Notes: generated from the letters alone by a model not told the origin. DNA of 64,000 nucleotides from Scilla litardierei (GCA_030789695.1 CM061141.1:195993689-196057688), one strand, 5' to 3'; shown: positions 1 to 9,795, counted from the first letter of the stretch. Numbers and translations are program-made.

Positions 1-125
1 CATCGACGAGTTGTATCTTCATGCCCGTGGCCTTGAGGTCAGTTTCTGTATTCAATTTATTGAACATTGTGAGGGGCATGAGGCTCACTCTTGCTCCCAA
101 ATCTACTAGAGCTTTCTGAAGCGGG
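1..125 (-). pseudogene. Athila-like aspartic protease, N-terminal fragment
   Basis: Minus-strand translation gives QKALVDLGARVSLMPLTMF, the retropepsin-like active-site region of plant Ty3/gypsy elements. DLGA replaces the usual D-S/T-G-A, as is common in the Athila lineage. The motif is preceded in the same frame by a GGVP segment. The upstream part of this frame has two stops near 190-220, so the gag-protease joint is broken. In a functional element this enzyme cleaves the Gag-Pol polyprotein inside virus-like particles. The remainder runs off the window. Confidence 0.75.
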
Positions 126-1629
126 ACTCCTCCAAGCGTGCAATGGATTTGGAAACTACCGGGATCTTAGAACTTGGTCGGCGCCTTCTTCTTCTAGCAA
201 AACACGTGCTTTGCTCGACGAGATTGATCCTTTCTTCTCGCTTCTTTTCCGCGATCAAATCCTTGAGAAACTTTGTATAGGACGAGATTTCGATGATTGC
301 ATCCAAGAATGGGATGTTCAAGCTTACACCTCACAAATACTCAAGAAATTTGACGAGCCTTTTCTCAATCCTTGCCTTTGCCAACCACTGTGGGAATGGT
401 ACCGGTGGCGTATAAGTTTGCCCCTCTCGTGGCTTCTCCACTTCAGATTTTTCACCGTCGCTTGGGGCTTTTGGGTCTTCCTCTTCATTGACTGGTTCCT
501 TTTCAACCAAAATTTCTTCCCCTGGCTTCCTAGCTTGAATCATAGCGGGAGTAGTGTCCTTCCCGCCTCTTGTAGTCACCGCCACAACCGCATTGACGTG
601 GCCGGTGTTGCTTCATGGGTTTTGTTCTGGTTGAGCCGGTAATTATTGATTGGTCTTGTTGAGCAACGTAGGTTGCTATGCTAACTGTGACACGACGGTG
701 TTGAGGGAGTCTTGTTGGGCCGTCAATTTTGCATTAAACTTCTTTTGTTCGGCCATGAATTCTTCAACCCTTACCTCGTGGTCCGACCTCGGCGGCACTT
801 GCGGTGGATTGGGTGCACTCCATCCTTGATTGTATCCTGGGGGTCTATAGGGCCCCGCTTGTTGCCTCGGTGGGTAGTTTTGTTGTTGGGATAGCCTCTA
901 TTGATACTGTGGTTGTTGTGGAGGTCAGGCTTGTGATTGTTGTAGCGGTCAATTCAAGGCTCCATCATTGTTGGTGTATGAAAATCCGGGGTGACCCCTT
1001 GTAGCCGGGTTCACCCAATAACCGGTACTACCTGCAACATATTGGGCCTTTTCTATAGCTTCGTCTCCTTGCTCCCCTCTAACAAACCTAACTTGGCCTT
1101 GATCCTACCAGTCGCTCATGCTTCCTCCCGGTGTAGGCACGGTGGAAGCTCCATGTGGTTCGCTCACCAACTTTTCCTATCTCTCCACGGCCTTGTGAAG
1201 GGAATCAAATTTTGTGGAAAGCTCTGCCACTGCCTTTGCTTCATAGATGCTTGCCAGCTTCAAAGATGACGAAGAATTTCCCCTTTCGTCGGCCCACTCT
1301 AATTATTCGAGGCCATCTCCTCAAGTAAGGCTGTATCATCATCCGGTGTCTTTGACAAGATAGGTCCATTGGACGTTGCATCAATTATTTTCTTTATGCT
1401 CGGTTGCAATCCGTTGTAGAAGCTATGCACAAGCTCCCACGGCTCAATGCTATGGTGGGGGCATTGGTGTTGGAGGTCCTTAAAACGCTCCCATGCCTCA
1501 TATAAGGTTTCCTGAGGTCCTTGCTTGAAGGACATCAAGGCTCTTCGTATCTTAATAGTCTAGGATGGTGGATAGAACTTGTTGACAAATGCGCTCACCA
1601 GCTCATCCCAAGTGGTAAAGATCCCCACG
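126..1629 (-). pseudogene. Athila-like gag, central and C-terminal part (broken)
   Basis: This is the second part of the Athila gag, read right to left from the insertion junction at 1629. It opens with a conserved gag core (TTWDELVSAFVNKF near 1560-1615, then TLYEAWERFKDL near 1475-1510 and an SFYNGLQPS motif), matching the retrotransposon gag family of capsid proteins. A P/Q/N-rich linker follows (about 750-1000). Then comes a TRGGK/PVPFPQW segment and a NIPFLDA-type segment (106-585) typical of Athila just before the protease. Lesions seen: an in-frame TAG just after PPS (about 1557), a frameshift with stop at about 1300 (the gag reading resumes in another frame as WADERGNSSSS), a TGA near 320, and a second frameshift near 210. 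It is non-functional. Confidence 0.8.
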
Positions 1630-2099
1630 TGTCTCGCCCCTCTTCCCATTATACTTGGGGCGAGGACGTGAACGGGCCCGCTTGGGTTGGAGCGGTGAAG
1701 CCCCAACCCAATAAGCGTCTTTGTATGACTACTTTGGCAGATTCTTGCTTGCGAATAATCGGAACAACACAATATGGTGTCATCATTAAAACTTTGACTT
1801 CCAGATTACAAGTACACAAAAATTAAAAGGCCTAGCATGGCCATTACAACAGTTACAAGGAAATTAAAATACACGTGAAAGAAAATACAACAATTATTAA
1901 AATTTAGCAAGCTGCGCAGTGTCCGCCGTCTTCAGTAGCGGATCTCGTGCTCTTGGTTCTCTTAGTCCTCCTGCTCAAAACCTAACGTATATTTCACTAA
2001 CAAGGAAATATACGTCAGCGAGGGTCGCTCGGCAAGATTTAAAAACGTTACAAAGCTTTAGGAGAAGAGGGCACAATATAATTTCAACAAGATGAAACA

Positions 2100-2330
2100 T
2101 AGTAATATATTGACACATGTGAGCATTAACAATGTGTAATGTGCAAAGTAGTGAGCAGGCGAAGTGTGGTGTGCAAGTAGCAAACACAGTAAGGTGTAGT
2201 GTGTAAAGTAAATAGCACGACAAGTGTGGTGTGCACAACAAAAGTGGCAAACATAGCTTTTATAATGCACAAAGTAAAGGCACGACTTTTGCGTTGTACA
2301 AAGTAAAACATGATGTGAACTTAGTCAACG
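2100..2330. repeat. Degenerate short tandem repeat inside the LTR
   Basis: Imperfect units of about 40-45 bp are built on GTGTGGTGTGCAAGTAGC and GTGCAAAGTA-like phrases. The repeats are too diverged to give an exact copy number. I infer no function. Confidence 0.5.
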
Positions 2331-2594
2331 GTTTACACAATCACGATAGTAGCTGAAACAAACATGAGTGTCAACCCGTACTTAATCTAGTGTCAAGCCC
2401 AGTGTCTGAGGGGGAGGTGACCAGCATCACACCCAAGTCAACGGGAGCTATCCGTGACTCTATACTCACCGACCTGGCCAGGTGTCGGTCAAGTTCACCA
2501 CTAGAGTGCAATCCAGCTTTCCAGCCTCTACTACACTAGACTACCCCAACCAAAGTGTCCATAAGTCAATCCGTAGCTTAATGTTTACCGTATG

Positions 2595-2700
2595 GCAAAC
2601 ATTCCGTAAATGCCCTGTGTGCCCAATATCCGTATTGCCCGAAGGCCCAATAGTCCGTAAGTGCCCGAAGGCCCAATAGTCTGTAACTTGCCCCAAGGGC
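2595..2700. repeat. Short direct repeats with CCCGAAGGCCCAATAGTC
   Basis: The phrase CCCGAAGGCCCAATAGTC followed by a GTAA variant occurs twice, with a third degraded copy upstream. The CCCGAAGGC core also appears in every unit of the 55-bp minisatellite in the LARD B LTRs (26737-27400), suggesting a common LTR ancestry. Confidence 0.6.
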
Positions 2701-4710
2701 ACAGTGTCACATTTCATTAGAGGTGTTCATTTTACAAATTATGATGCAACAAGTATAGGGGCATTTCATGTACATTATAGCAATATATGATCTCTTTTTC
2801 ATTGCACTGTGAAAAAGCCTTTTTACAATAAGAGCAATTTAACCTGTACACTTAAATTATATTACTCGGTCCGTTGTAGTCAATTCATATGTTCTCAAGC
2901 AGCAAATTTATAAGAAGTTGTTACTAGGCAATATCAAAGATGTGTGTTACTACTTTAGTGTGGTTCACGATAAAATACTCACGTAAAGTTTGTAGAAAAC
3001 AATAATGTTGCAAGGGGTAAGTACTTGCCTGTAGCGGTGCGATTTGGGTGGCTACGTGATCGTAGGGGAGGCACGGATTTATCTGCATTACAGATTCTTA
3101 GCATCAAGCCAAGGGAAATAATAACTATATAAATTTACACTGCTGTAAATAGATAAACGAATATACCTGTTACAACTATTACAAGTGTTATCAACTCTAT
3201 TTATATATATATATAAATTAAGCAACTACTCACAGTTTACTAACATTCTTACTACAAGGTACAAACTGACATCTTATATTATTATAAACTAACCCCTTAC
3301 ATTTAGTGGAATTATAAAATGCTAATCTAACACCCTAAACCAAAATCGTTACCAACTATAGTTTCATGCTGTCAAAAACTCAAATATAACTCACCCCGTT
3401 GTTGCAACTGATGTGGGCTTCAGGGGGTCACGGCAGGGCGGTTTCGAAGGTCGGGCGACGACGCTTCTACACGGGGCGGCGGTTGTCGAGATCGAGCGGC
3501 GGGCGGCTCCGGGGCTTCGGGGGTGGCGAATCGGAGCGACGGGCGGTGTGCGAGCGGTGATCGGCGGTAGAGCGGGCTCCAGGAGGTGCAGATCGGAGGG
3601 AGCGAGGGCTGCCGGCATCGGAGACGCGGGTGTCAGAGGCGATCAGGTTCTTGGCAGGGTCGGAGTGGGTTATGGCGAGATCGGAGGTGAGGGGGGCATC
3701 GGGATCCGTGGTGAAGGCGGAGGAGGGGTATGTGGGTTCACGACGAGGGGCGGAGGTGACCAGCCGAGTCGAGAAGGGGCGGTGGCCGTTGGGTGCGTGG
3801 TGGCTTGGCGGCGATGGATGGTGCTGGAGGAGGGCCGGTCGCCAGTGAGATAGGAGGCACGGTGGAGGCGAGGGGAAGGAGAAGAGGCGATGGGTCTAGG
3901 GGGATTGAGCTCCTCTGTTCCAAACAGAGGTTGAAGGATGAAACAGGGGAGATGGGTGCTCGGGGTTGTTGGGGTTGTCGAGGAGGTCGGAGAGAGAGGC
4001 GCGGCGACCCGGGGCGGGTTGCGAGGGTGCGGGGCCGCTGCGGTTGGTGAGAGAAGTCGGGCTGAACGAAGGGGGCGGGGTCTGGGTGAGTTGCCGTGCT
4101 GTTGGTCGCCGTAGAGGGGATCGGGTGGAGGAGGCGCTGGACGCCGTTGGGTCTGTGGGGTAAACAGGGGTAATGGGAGGTGGGGTCTGGCGTTGCGAGG
4201 CTAGGGCCTGCAATGGGCTGGGAGGAAGAGGCTGGTGGCCTCTCTGTGTTGCCGTGAGTCGAGAGGAGAGAAAGAAGGGGGCCGTGGTGAGGGTCGACAC
4301 TGGGCGAGGAAGGAGGAGAGCAGCTCGCGGGGTTGTGTGGGCGGAGGTGGTTGCCGCTGATCAGAGTGGGCTCGTCGGAGGCGAGGCTGGGTCGCCGGTG
4401 ACGTTGCGTTGACGTGAGGGGCTTGGGGGAGATCACAACGAAGAAGAAGAAGGAGAAGGCGGCGGGTGCAAGAAGAGGGTAGGGCGGGCGGTGTCGACGG
4501 TGGTTGATGGGTGGCGTGGTGTGATGCAGGGGTGGCGTCGGAGCGAACGTCGGCGTGGCAGGGTGGAGCGAGGTGATAGAGGCGTCAGAAGGTGGGGGAG
4601 AGGAGCTGGGCGTGGGGTTGGCCGTCGGTGGGAAGGAGAGATGAACTGTGTAAAAAATGTGGGTGGTTGTGTTGAGGAGAAAATGAAAGGCCTGGGATTT
4701 CTTTTTGGGT

Positions 4711-4718
4711 TAATATAA
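4711..4718 (-). promoter_or_regulatory. Possible TATA box of the chromovirus-like LTR
   Basis: The minus strand reads CCTTATATTAACCC just upstream of the GC-rich block. The position matches the clearer TATA box of LARD A, which also sits just before a GC-rich block. It is weak on sequence alone. Confidence 0.35.
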
Positions 4719-5363
4719 GGAAAGAAGTAGGGGGGTTAGGCTGATGATGGTACTAGGGTTTAAATAAAAAAATGTGATGAGTTGTGTGAGGGCTTGTTTG
4801 GGTGTAGTACGTGAACCATGGTGGGAAAAATAGAATGGTCATTAGAAGGAAATAGGAAAAGAAATTATTTGGTTTAATTAATAATAATTAGTGGGGAATT
4901 ATTAGTAAGAGTTTAAAAGGAAGGTTTTTAAAAGACAATTTTAATTAGGAAAATGGGATTTTGAATTCATACTTAAATTTTTTTTAAAATTATTATTAAT
5001 AGTATTAGCATTTAAAAGGATTAAGCCATATTAGGAAGCTCGAATAAAATAAATTGATTGTGTTATAAGGGGTTATTATGGCTAATCAAGTATATTGAAA
5101 AGGGTCCCAACATAGAAAGTATTTTAAACATCTAAACAATTTTAAATTCAAATTCAAATTTTGAATTGGTAATTAAAACAAATTTAAGAAAATGTATTTT
5201 AAAATAATTTCAGGAAGGATAATAATAAGAAAAATAATAAATATGAAGGAAAGCATACGGATACGGATACGGGTACGGGGTCAGAAATGTCAAGCGACTG
5301 ATACTGGGGAAAATACACGAGAGAAATACGAATATAACATAACGACGAAAACTGGTCGTTACA

Positions 5364-5400
5364 CTCTACCCACCTTAGAAAAATTCCGCCCTCGAAATTT
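5364..5400 (-). other. Polypurine tract region of the chromovirus-like element
   Basis: The minus strand shows a TTCGAGGGCGGAATTTTTC segment followed by an AAGGTGGGTAGAG purine tract immediately before the LTR start TGTAACG. The same arrangement occurs at 13295-13335 and 29923-29960. It fixes the orientation of all three elements as minus strand and marks 1630-5363 as the 3' LTR. Confidence 0.8.
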
Positions 5401-5647
5401 CTTAAGCTTGGCGTGGTCGAGGAAAAGCCTGATAGATGAAGGGTCAGGGTATCATGGAAGGAAGGGACAGATAGAGGAAGGAAAACTTCTGAAATGAAGA
5501 GGGTCTACGATCAAATCAATTATTATCAAGACAACACCTGGAACAAAGCAAGATAGACGAAATGGTAATGGTAGAAGTAAAAGATACATCTGAGAAGCAA
5601 CAAGTAAGGATAAGCACCAGATATGAATCACTAAGTGCGAAATTAGG
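5401..5647. other. Residual internal DNA with no coding trace
   Basis: This short stretch lies between the polypurine box and the broken end of gag, where pro-pol would be expected in an autonomous chromovirus. I see no conserved polymerase or integrase motif on either strand. It marks the site of a large internal deletion. Confidence 0.5.
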
Positions 5648-6721
5648 TCAGGGTCCAACGTCATTGTTCATCACTGGCGCGTCGTCCCTAACTTCCTCAG
5701 CGACCATAAAGTAACCTTGGCGCTGACTACGTTCAGGGTTGGCCTGATGAGGAACTTGACGCCGAGGGGCTAAAGGTAGTCTCTGTTGAGTCGATCTGGA
5801 TGCAGAGTTGCTAGTGTGACGAAAGCAGTTCCTTGCAATATGATCAGGTGCTCCGCACGCCAAGCACTGGTTCAGCAACACGCGACAATCTTTCTTGACG
5901 TGTCCAACCCGGTTATAATGATAGCATACCACTGTAAATCTGGGGTCGACTGGAGTTGCAGGCTTCTTGAAATCGGTGGTCTAAGTCGGTCGGAGATCGT
6001 TCTTTGGCGGCTCCTGCGAACGCTTGCCTGCCTGACGCGCCTTCTTCGGATTAGAGATCCGCTCCTGATTCTTCGCAGCTACTAGGACATCCTCATGAGT
6101 GGAAAAAGTGTTCCCAGACAGCACACTCTGGATGTCTAGATCCAGGCCCTGTAGGAAGCGATGTGCACAATCCTCAGGGTCTTTCACCATGGCAGGAGCA
6201 TATCGACCCAGTATAGTGAACTCGGCCTCGTACTCATCAACAGTCATATCACCCTGCTCCAGGTTGATGAAACGACTCTCCATCACTCGCTTCGCAGACT
6301 TGGGAAAGTATTGGGCGTCGAACCTCTTGCAGAAGGTATCCCATGAAATCGGCTTGGTCAGCCTGGCTTCCTCCGCATTCCACTAGCTGCGGGCATTATC
6401 TGTCAACTGCTTCTTGGCAAGCTCCACCCATTCATCTTTATTAATTCGGGCAAGGCCCAAATCATCCTCAGTGCTTTGACGCCACTCTTCGGCCGCTAGC
6501 GGGCCCTCTCGTCCAGAGAAGCTCTTCGGTTGCATCTCTCTGAACTGCTTGGCCCCCGGAGCTGGTGCAACTGGTGCAGCTGGTGCAGCCTGACGTCCTC
6601 GCTGGACTAAATGGTGTTGAACTTCCAGCATATCTCTCATGACCCCAAGCATCTGTCGAATGTCGTCCTCTCCAGCTCCAGCAGCTCCAGATCCTCATCG
6701 AGTGTTACGTCTTCCTACCAT
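5648..6721 (-). pseudogene. Chromovirus-like gag with three in-frame stops
   Basis: One frame runs from an ATG at 6721 (MVGRRNTR) to 5648, about 357 codons, with stops at about 6697 (TGA), 6383 (TAG) and about 5981 (TAG). It holds the gag core (PISWDTFCKRF, then MESRFINLEQGDMTVDEYEAEF and HRFLQGL) of the retrotransposon gag family, and two zinc knuckles near the end. The second knuckle is intact (CLACGAPDHIARNC, CX2CX4HX4C). The first has lost a cysteine (CYHYNRVGH). All three stops are in one frame with no frameshift. In life this protein would form the particle shell and bind RNA. The start was chosen because it is the first ATG in the gag frame downstream of the leader. Confidence 0.85.
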
Positions 6722-6845
6722 GCTGTAAACAAACAAGGTAAACATTTGCGTACAAGATTTATCCAGACAATCTAGTTAACAATGACATCTATATTGTTCC
6801 GAGTATTTCACAGAAGCAGAACCTGCATGGGCCACCACTAAAACC
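6722..6845 (-). other. Leader and primer-binding region of the chromovirus-like element
   Basis: Beside the LTR end the minus strand reads GGTTTTAGTGGTGGCCCATG, then CAGG. The same sequence flanks the LTR ends at 16816, 25453 and 54828, so it is the conserved primer-binding/leader region of this group. I could not match it with confidence to a plant tRNA. It is not the initiator-Met or Asp site. Confidence 0.6.
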
Positions 6846-6930
6846 TGTCACGCCCCGCTTCCCATTATACTTGGGGCGAGGACGTGAACGGGCCCGCTTG
6901 GGTTGGAGTGGTGAAGCCCCAACCCAATAA
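6846..6930 (-). repeat. Truncated 5' LTR stub
   Basis: TGTCACGCCCCGCTTCCC and the following bases match the first part of the LTR at 1630, up to AACCCAATAA, then switch directly to Athila gag sequence. The remaining 3.6 kb of this LTR are missing, so the element has lost its own promoter copy at this end. Confidence 0.85.
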
Positions 6931-7253
6931 TACAATGACTTATCTCGAAGAGTAAACGAGAAGAGGCACAATCGAATAGCATCTACCGGTACGCTAGGCA
7001 TATGGAAAGTAACACACTTAGCCAAGAACAATTGCAGATGGTAGTGTGGGTTTTGTTGTGCATTCCCATGGAATGGGTCTTGTTGCATCAACACCACTAG
7101 TACTATCTTCAGCTCAAAGTTCTTATCGGCCGCCAACTCCGGCATGACTATAGAAGAGGTGGTAGAAGTGGTCTTGGGCCGTAGCCTATCTTGGATGGAG
7201 ACAAGCCTAGCCATACGCTGCGCTAGCTCCTCTAGTGTTTCAAGCGTGGCCAT
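6931..7253 (-). pseudogene. Athila-like gag, N-terminal part (split by insertion)
   Basis: The reading starts at the ATG at 7253, about 230 bases after the primer site, which suits a gag start. The protein begins MATLETLEELAQRMARL and contains FELKIVLVVLMQQDPF and FSFTLRDKSLYYW, matching the Athila gag pattern of a hydrophobic FELK segment, a QQNPF-like segment and a final SLRD motif. At 6930 the frame passes directly into LTR sequence of the inserted chromovirus-like element. The capsid core continues at 1629. A few residues between the two halves seem to be missing, consistent with loss of the right-hand LTR end of the insert. Confidence 0.75.
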
Positions 7254-7483
7254 TTGATTTTACTCTATAGGAAATCTCCTCTCAGCTCTAAGCCTCCTTG
7301 CCGTACGCTCGATCTCAGGGTCGAATAATGTGTCTCCTTAGGGTGCATTCGATCTCGTGTACATGCACAGAAAAAGGAGCGTCTAGATAGAATTGTTAGC
7401 ACAATAGAGGAATAAAAGGGTGAAAACAGTAAAATAAAAAAAGGAAATAGCTAAGTAAAGAAAATAAAATACCGTCACCTTGT
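7254..7483 (-). other. Athila-like 5' leader
   Basis: This is untranslated leader between the primer-binding site and the gag ATG. It contains A-rich stretches and no open frame of note. Nothing else is recognised here. Confidence 0.5.
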
Positions 7484-7500
7484 CCCCGGCAACGGCGCCA
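7484..7500 (-). promoter_or_regulatory. tRNA-Asp primer-binding site
   Basis: The minus strand reads TGGCGCCGTTGCCGGGG, the known primer-binding site complementary to the 3' end of plant tRNA-Asp used by Athila-group elements. It lies six bases inside the LTR end at 7507, so this LTR is the 5' LTR of a minus-strand element. Confidence 0.9.
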
Positions 7501-7863
7501 AAAACTTGATCGGCCCCTGGATACACACCCAGAAGAGCACGATTGTAGTCTTACCGTAGGCACACGGTATAGTGGTGAGCGGGTATCGAACACGAGGAGG
7601 ACTAATGACGATACTCCATTTTAATCGCATAGTTATCGGTGGAAGGATGGTTTTGAGAATACTGTCACAATCGTTCAGTTAACAATTTGAATTCAATATA
7701 ATAAAGGCGTCTAGTGCTAGGAAATCCCCACTAAGGATTGTCATTTATCTTTGCGAATCGTGAATCTCAATGTTGCAAGACTTGAATTGAGGTGAATTAG
7801 TCGTAACTGAATAGAGAACCAAGCTCATGCTCTCGCGCTATTGTCGGTCTATAGCAACCTAGA

Positions 7864-8159
7864 TTAGGGCCCACTCTCGTGCAAACCCTAACCTAAGACA
7901 CTAGCATTAGGATCGACATCATTATCCAATCGCTCCTCGAGCCCACTCTCGTGCAAACTCGAGTCACGATCTAGGTTGTGATAGTTCGTATTCGTCCAAT
8001 CTCTTGCAAACGAATATGGGTATAGATTTATAATAAAAATCCTAGCTTTGGTCCAATTCTAGCAAACCAAGTTTAGATAATCTCGATTATAAACCAAAAT
8101 CGAATATCTAGGCCTTCCCATCGATTAGAATCCAATCTCTTGCAAAGCCCAATCGATGG
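7864..8159. repeat. Five consecutive stem-loops with a shared loop and different stems
   Basis: The core CCAATCTCTTGCAAA (variants CCACTCTCGTGCAAA and CCAATTCTAGCAAA) occurs five times, each time flanked by a different pair of complementary arms. These are TTAGGG/CCCTAA (7864-7869, 7886-7891), CTCGAG/CTCGAG (7936-7941, 7958-7963), CGTATTCGT/ACGAATATG (7987-7995, 8010-8018, one G-T pair), TTGGT/ACCAA (8048-8052, 8066-8070) and CCATCGATT/AATCGATGG (8118-8126, 8151-8159). They lie in the PBS-proximal half of the LTR, probably in transcribed R/U5. Confidence 0.8.
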
Positions 8160-8592
8160 AAATCCCTAGCTATTCGTAATATATCAATCACAACCCAACT
8201 TTCTATCAATTCTAGCAACATATGAGTTCGTTCATCACAATTCTAAAATCGGATCCATAGGGTTCATCTCCATGCCCTAGAACAGTGGAATTGCTCGCGA
8301 TTAATCATGGCAACAACAGAATAAACAAATAAAAACATATAACCCTTCATGGCTGAGAGAAAGCAATTCACAAAAACAAGAAATTTTAATAACAAGAACA
8401 AACCAGATCTCCAATCTTCAATCTCTAGCTGGGAATTACAATTAGAATAATGCTAAAACCTAATTTCTGGTCTCTCCCTAAACTAGGATGAAAACTAGCC
8501 TTAAATACAAGCCAAAGTCGGCCAAAAAATCCTGACAGATTTGCCCCTGGCGTAGCCCAGAACCTTAGTTCGTGATACCGACAGACTGCGCC

Positions 8593-8953
8593 ACTCGGCC
8601 GAGTAGAGTATGTCACTCGGTCGAGTGACGGACCCAAAAGAAAACAGAGATATGGGGGGTTTTGGGGGTCTGTCGCTCTGCGCCACTCGGCCGAGTAGAG
8701 TTCATCACTCGGTCGAGTAAACTTTCTAACTCGGCCGAGTGAGTCTTCTGCTGATCTTCTCCAAACTTCAGAGAGTCGGCTAAAATCTCCCTTGGAAAAC
8801 TCTGACTCACTCGGGCGAGTGAAGTTCTTCACTCAGCCGAGTGAGATCATTCACTCGACCGAGTGGACTTTGACTCCAGGCGCTCATGTATCCGCTGTAC
8901 TCGGCCGAGTACGTTCCTTCACTCGGCCGAGTGAGCTGCGTACTCGGCTGAGT
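8593..8953. repeat. Array of eleven ACTCGGCCGAGT palindromes on a 22-bp pitch
   Basis: Twelve-base palindromes of consensus ACTCGGCCGAGT start at 8593, 8615, 8685, 8707, 8729, 8809, 8831, 8853, 8899, 8921 and 8942. Within clusters the start-to-start distance is 22 bp (21 for the last pair), so each palindrome is followed by a 10-bp spacer of differing sequence. Variation is mostly in the two central bases. It lies in the LTR part farther from the primer site, presumably U3. Confidence 0.9.
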
Positions 8954-9224
8954 GGCTTGTTTTTGGATTCTTATCTTCTCCTCCTCACCTCCTCGTCGAT
9001 TCTATCGGACTTCTTCTTCTTCCGCCCATCATCTAATGCTGCTAGCTCCTTGATAGGGTCATAGGCGATGCTCCAGCACGCATGCAAGTCCCTTGATCTC
9101 ATTTATGCTCCTGATCGCTCCATATTTCCTGAAATCTGACAAAAATAAGAAATAGTGAAAATCAACGCGATATCGTCGAATAATCGTGAAAAACGCGATA
9201 TGGGCGATAAAAATGATGTGTAAA

Positions 9225-9763
9225 CATGCAGAAAAAGGTGTAAAATAAGGAGCGATTAGGAGGTTATACCGACGATGATCCTTGTTTGAATTGTAATGTA
9301 GATATACATGAAGATCATGATCATATAAATCTCCTTGAGCTAAAACAGAATAAGCCTGACAATATAGTTGGATGAATGGGTTTATGTCCGATAGACAATT
9401 TTGAATAATTTGTAAGACATCCTTTCTCAAATGTGGATTTCTCTTACTTCGTAACTTTATAGCAGAGTCCGGATCATATAAGTAAAGTTGACAATAACTT
9501 GCTGTTTGATCTAGTTATGGCAGAAGTGATCCTGTTCGATGGCGTAATTCTCCATGAATAGTAAATAAGTTCGGTCCTTTGCCAGCAATCAATCTTTGAT
9601 CCAGTGTCGCACTAAGGCTGGTAAATGCATTAGCTGCATTATACTCCCGAGTATACTTTTGAAATGATTTTGATTGCTCATTGTCACCATCATATAATTC
9701 TCGAAGTGCTGGAGGGGGTTCATTAAGTTTCGTCAATTTTACTTTTCCTTGCAAACAACATGT
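9225..9763 (-). pseudogene. Helitron replicase copy 1, conserved N-terminal domain, distal part
   Basis: Minus-strand translation gives CCLQGKVKLTKL, YTREYNAANAFTSL and GELRHRTGSLLP, the conserved N-terminal domain found in plant Helitron Rep/helicase proteins. After an in-frame TAA the match continues as DQTASYCQLYLYDP and KDVLQIIQNCLSDINPF (9300-9520). In an active element this multidomain protein carries HUH replication-initiator and helicase domains. Those lie downstream and are cut off here by the Athila insertion. Upstream the frame is cut at 9763 by the Sirevirus-like LTR and resumes at 20515. Confidence is high for Helitron identity, lower for the exact left edge. Confidence 0.85.
9759..9763. 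repeat. Target-site duplication CATGT (left copy)
   Basis: CATGT precedes the LTR start and is repeated at 20515-20519. The Helitron reading continues correctly when one copy is kept. Confidence 0.85.
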
Positions 9764-9795
9764 TGTAATGCCCTGCTAAGCTACTGCATAAGTAC

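Larger units (their letters stand above)
1630..5363 (-). repeat. LTR (3' LTR) of the gag-only chromovirus-like element
   Basis: The plus strand starts TGTCTCGCCCC and ends CTGGTCGTTACA. In element orientation this is TGTAACGACC...GGGCGAGACA, 3734 bp. It contains short-period repeats (2100-2330 and 2600-2700), a GC-rich block (3400-4660) with overlapping reading frames on both strands that I take to be non-coding, and a possible TATA at 4711-4718. Its first 90 bases match the stub at 6846-6930, differing at three positions. The rest (2720-3390 and 4740-5340) is AT-rich with no recognisable feature. Confidence 0.8.
1630..6930 (-). mobile_element. Chromovirus-like (Tekay/Del type) gag-only element inserted in the Athila gag
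   Basis: A minus-strand element with a full LTR at 1630-5363, a polypurine box beside it, a gag pseudogene (5648-6721), a leader/primer region ending at 6845, and only an 85-bp stub of the second LTR (6846-6930). No protease, reverse transcriptase, RNase H or integrase is visible between gag and the polypurine box (5364-5647), so pol is deleted. The TGTAACG...GGCGTGACA-type ends and the TCGAGGGCGGAATT...AAGGTGGGTAG box resemble Tekay/Del chromoviruses. The gag-only layout recalls the TR-GAG class of non-autonomous elements. Loss of most of the right LTR removed the second TSD. Confidence 0.75.
1..9224 (-). mobile_element. Athila-like Ty3/gypsy retrotransposon, 5' part, interrupted
   Basis: A minus-strand element read from right to left: 5' LTR (7507-9224), a primer site complementary to tRNA-Asp (7484-7500), a short leader, gag from 7253, and the start of an aspartic protease at the left edge. 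The tRNA-Asp primer site and the DLGA form of the protease active site are typical of plant Athila elements. The gag is split by a chromovirus-like insertion at 1630-6930. Reverse transcriptase, integrase and the 3' LTR would lie beyond the left edge. The right limit of the LTR is approximate. I place it where the sequence begins to resemble Helitron DNA, and a TSD cannot be checked because the other end is outside the window. Confidence 0.8.
7507..9224 (-). repeat. Athila-like 5' LTR
   Basis: On the plus strand the LTR begins TGATCGGCCCCTGG directly beside the tRNA-Asp primer site. It probably ends near GTGTAAACA (9224), where Helitron-like sequence starts. The length of about 1.7 kb is reasonable for an Athila LTR. 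It holds two ordered structures described separately: a run of stem-loops with a near-constant loop (7864-8159) and an array of 12-bp palindromes (8593-8953). The outer limit is uncertain by some tens of bases. Confidence 0.65.

Noticed and set aside
3413..4436. Long frames on both strands in the chromovirus-like LTR
   Set aside because: Same reason: GC-rich LTR block, low-complexity translations, no known domain, many overlapping alternatives.
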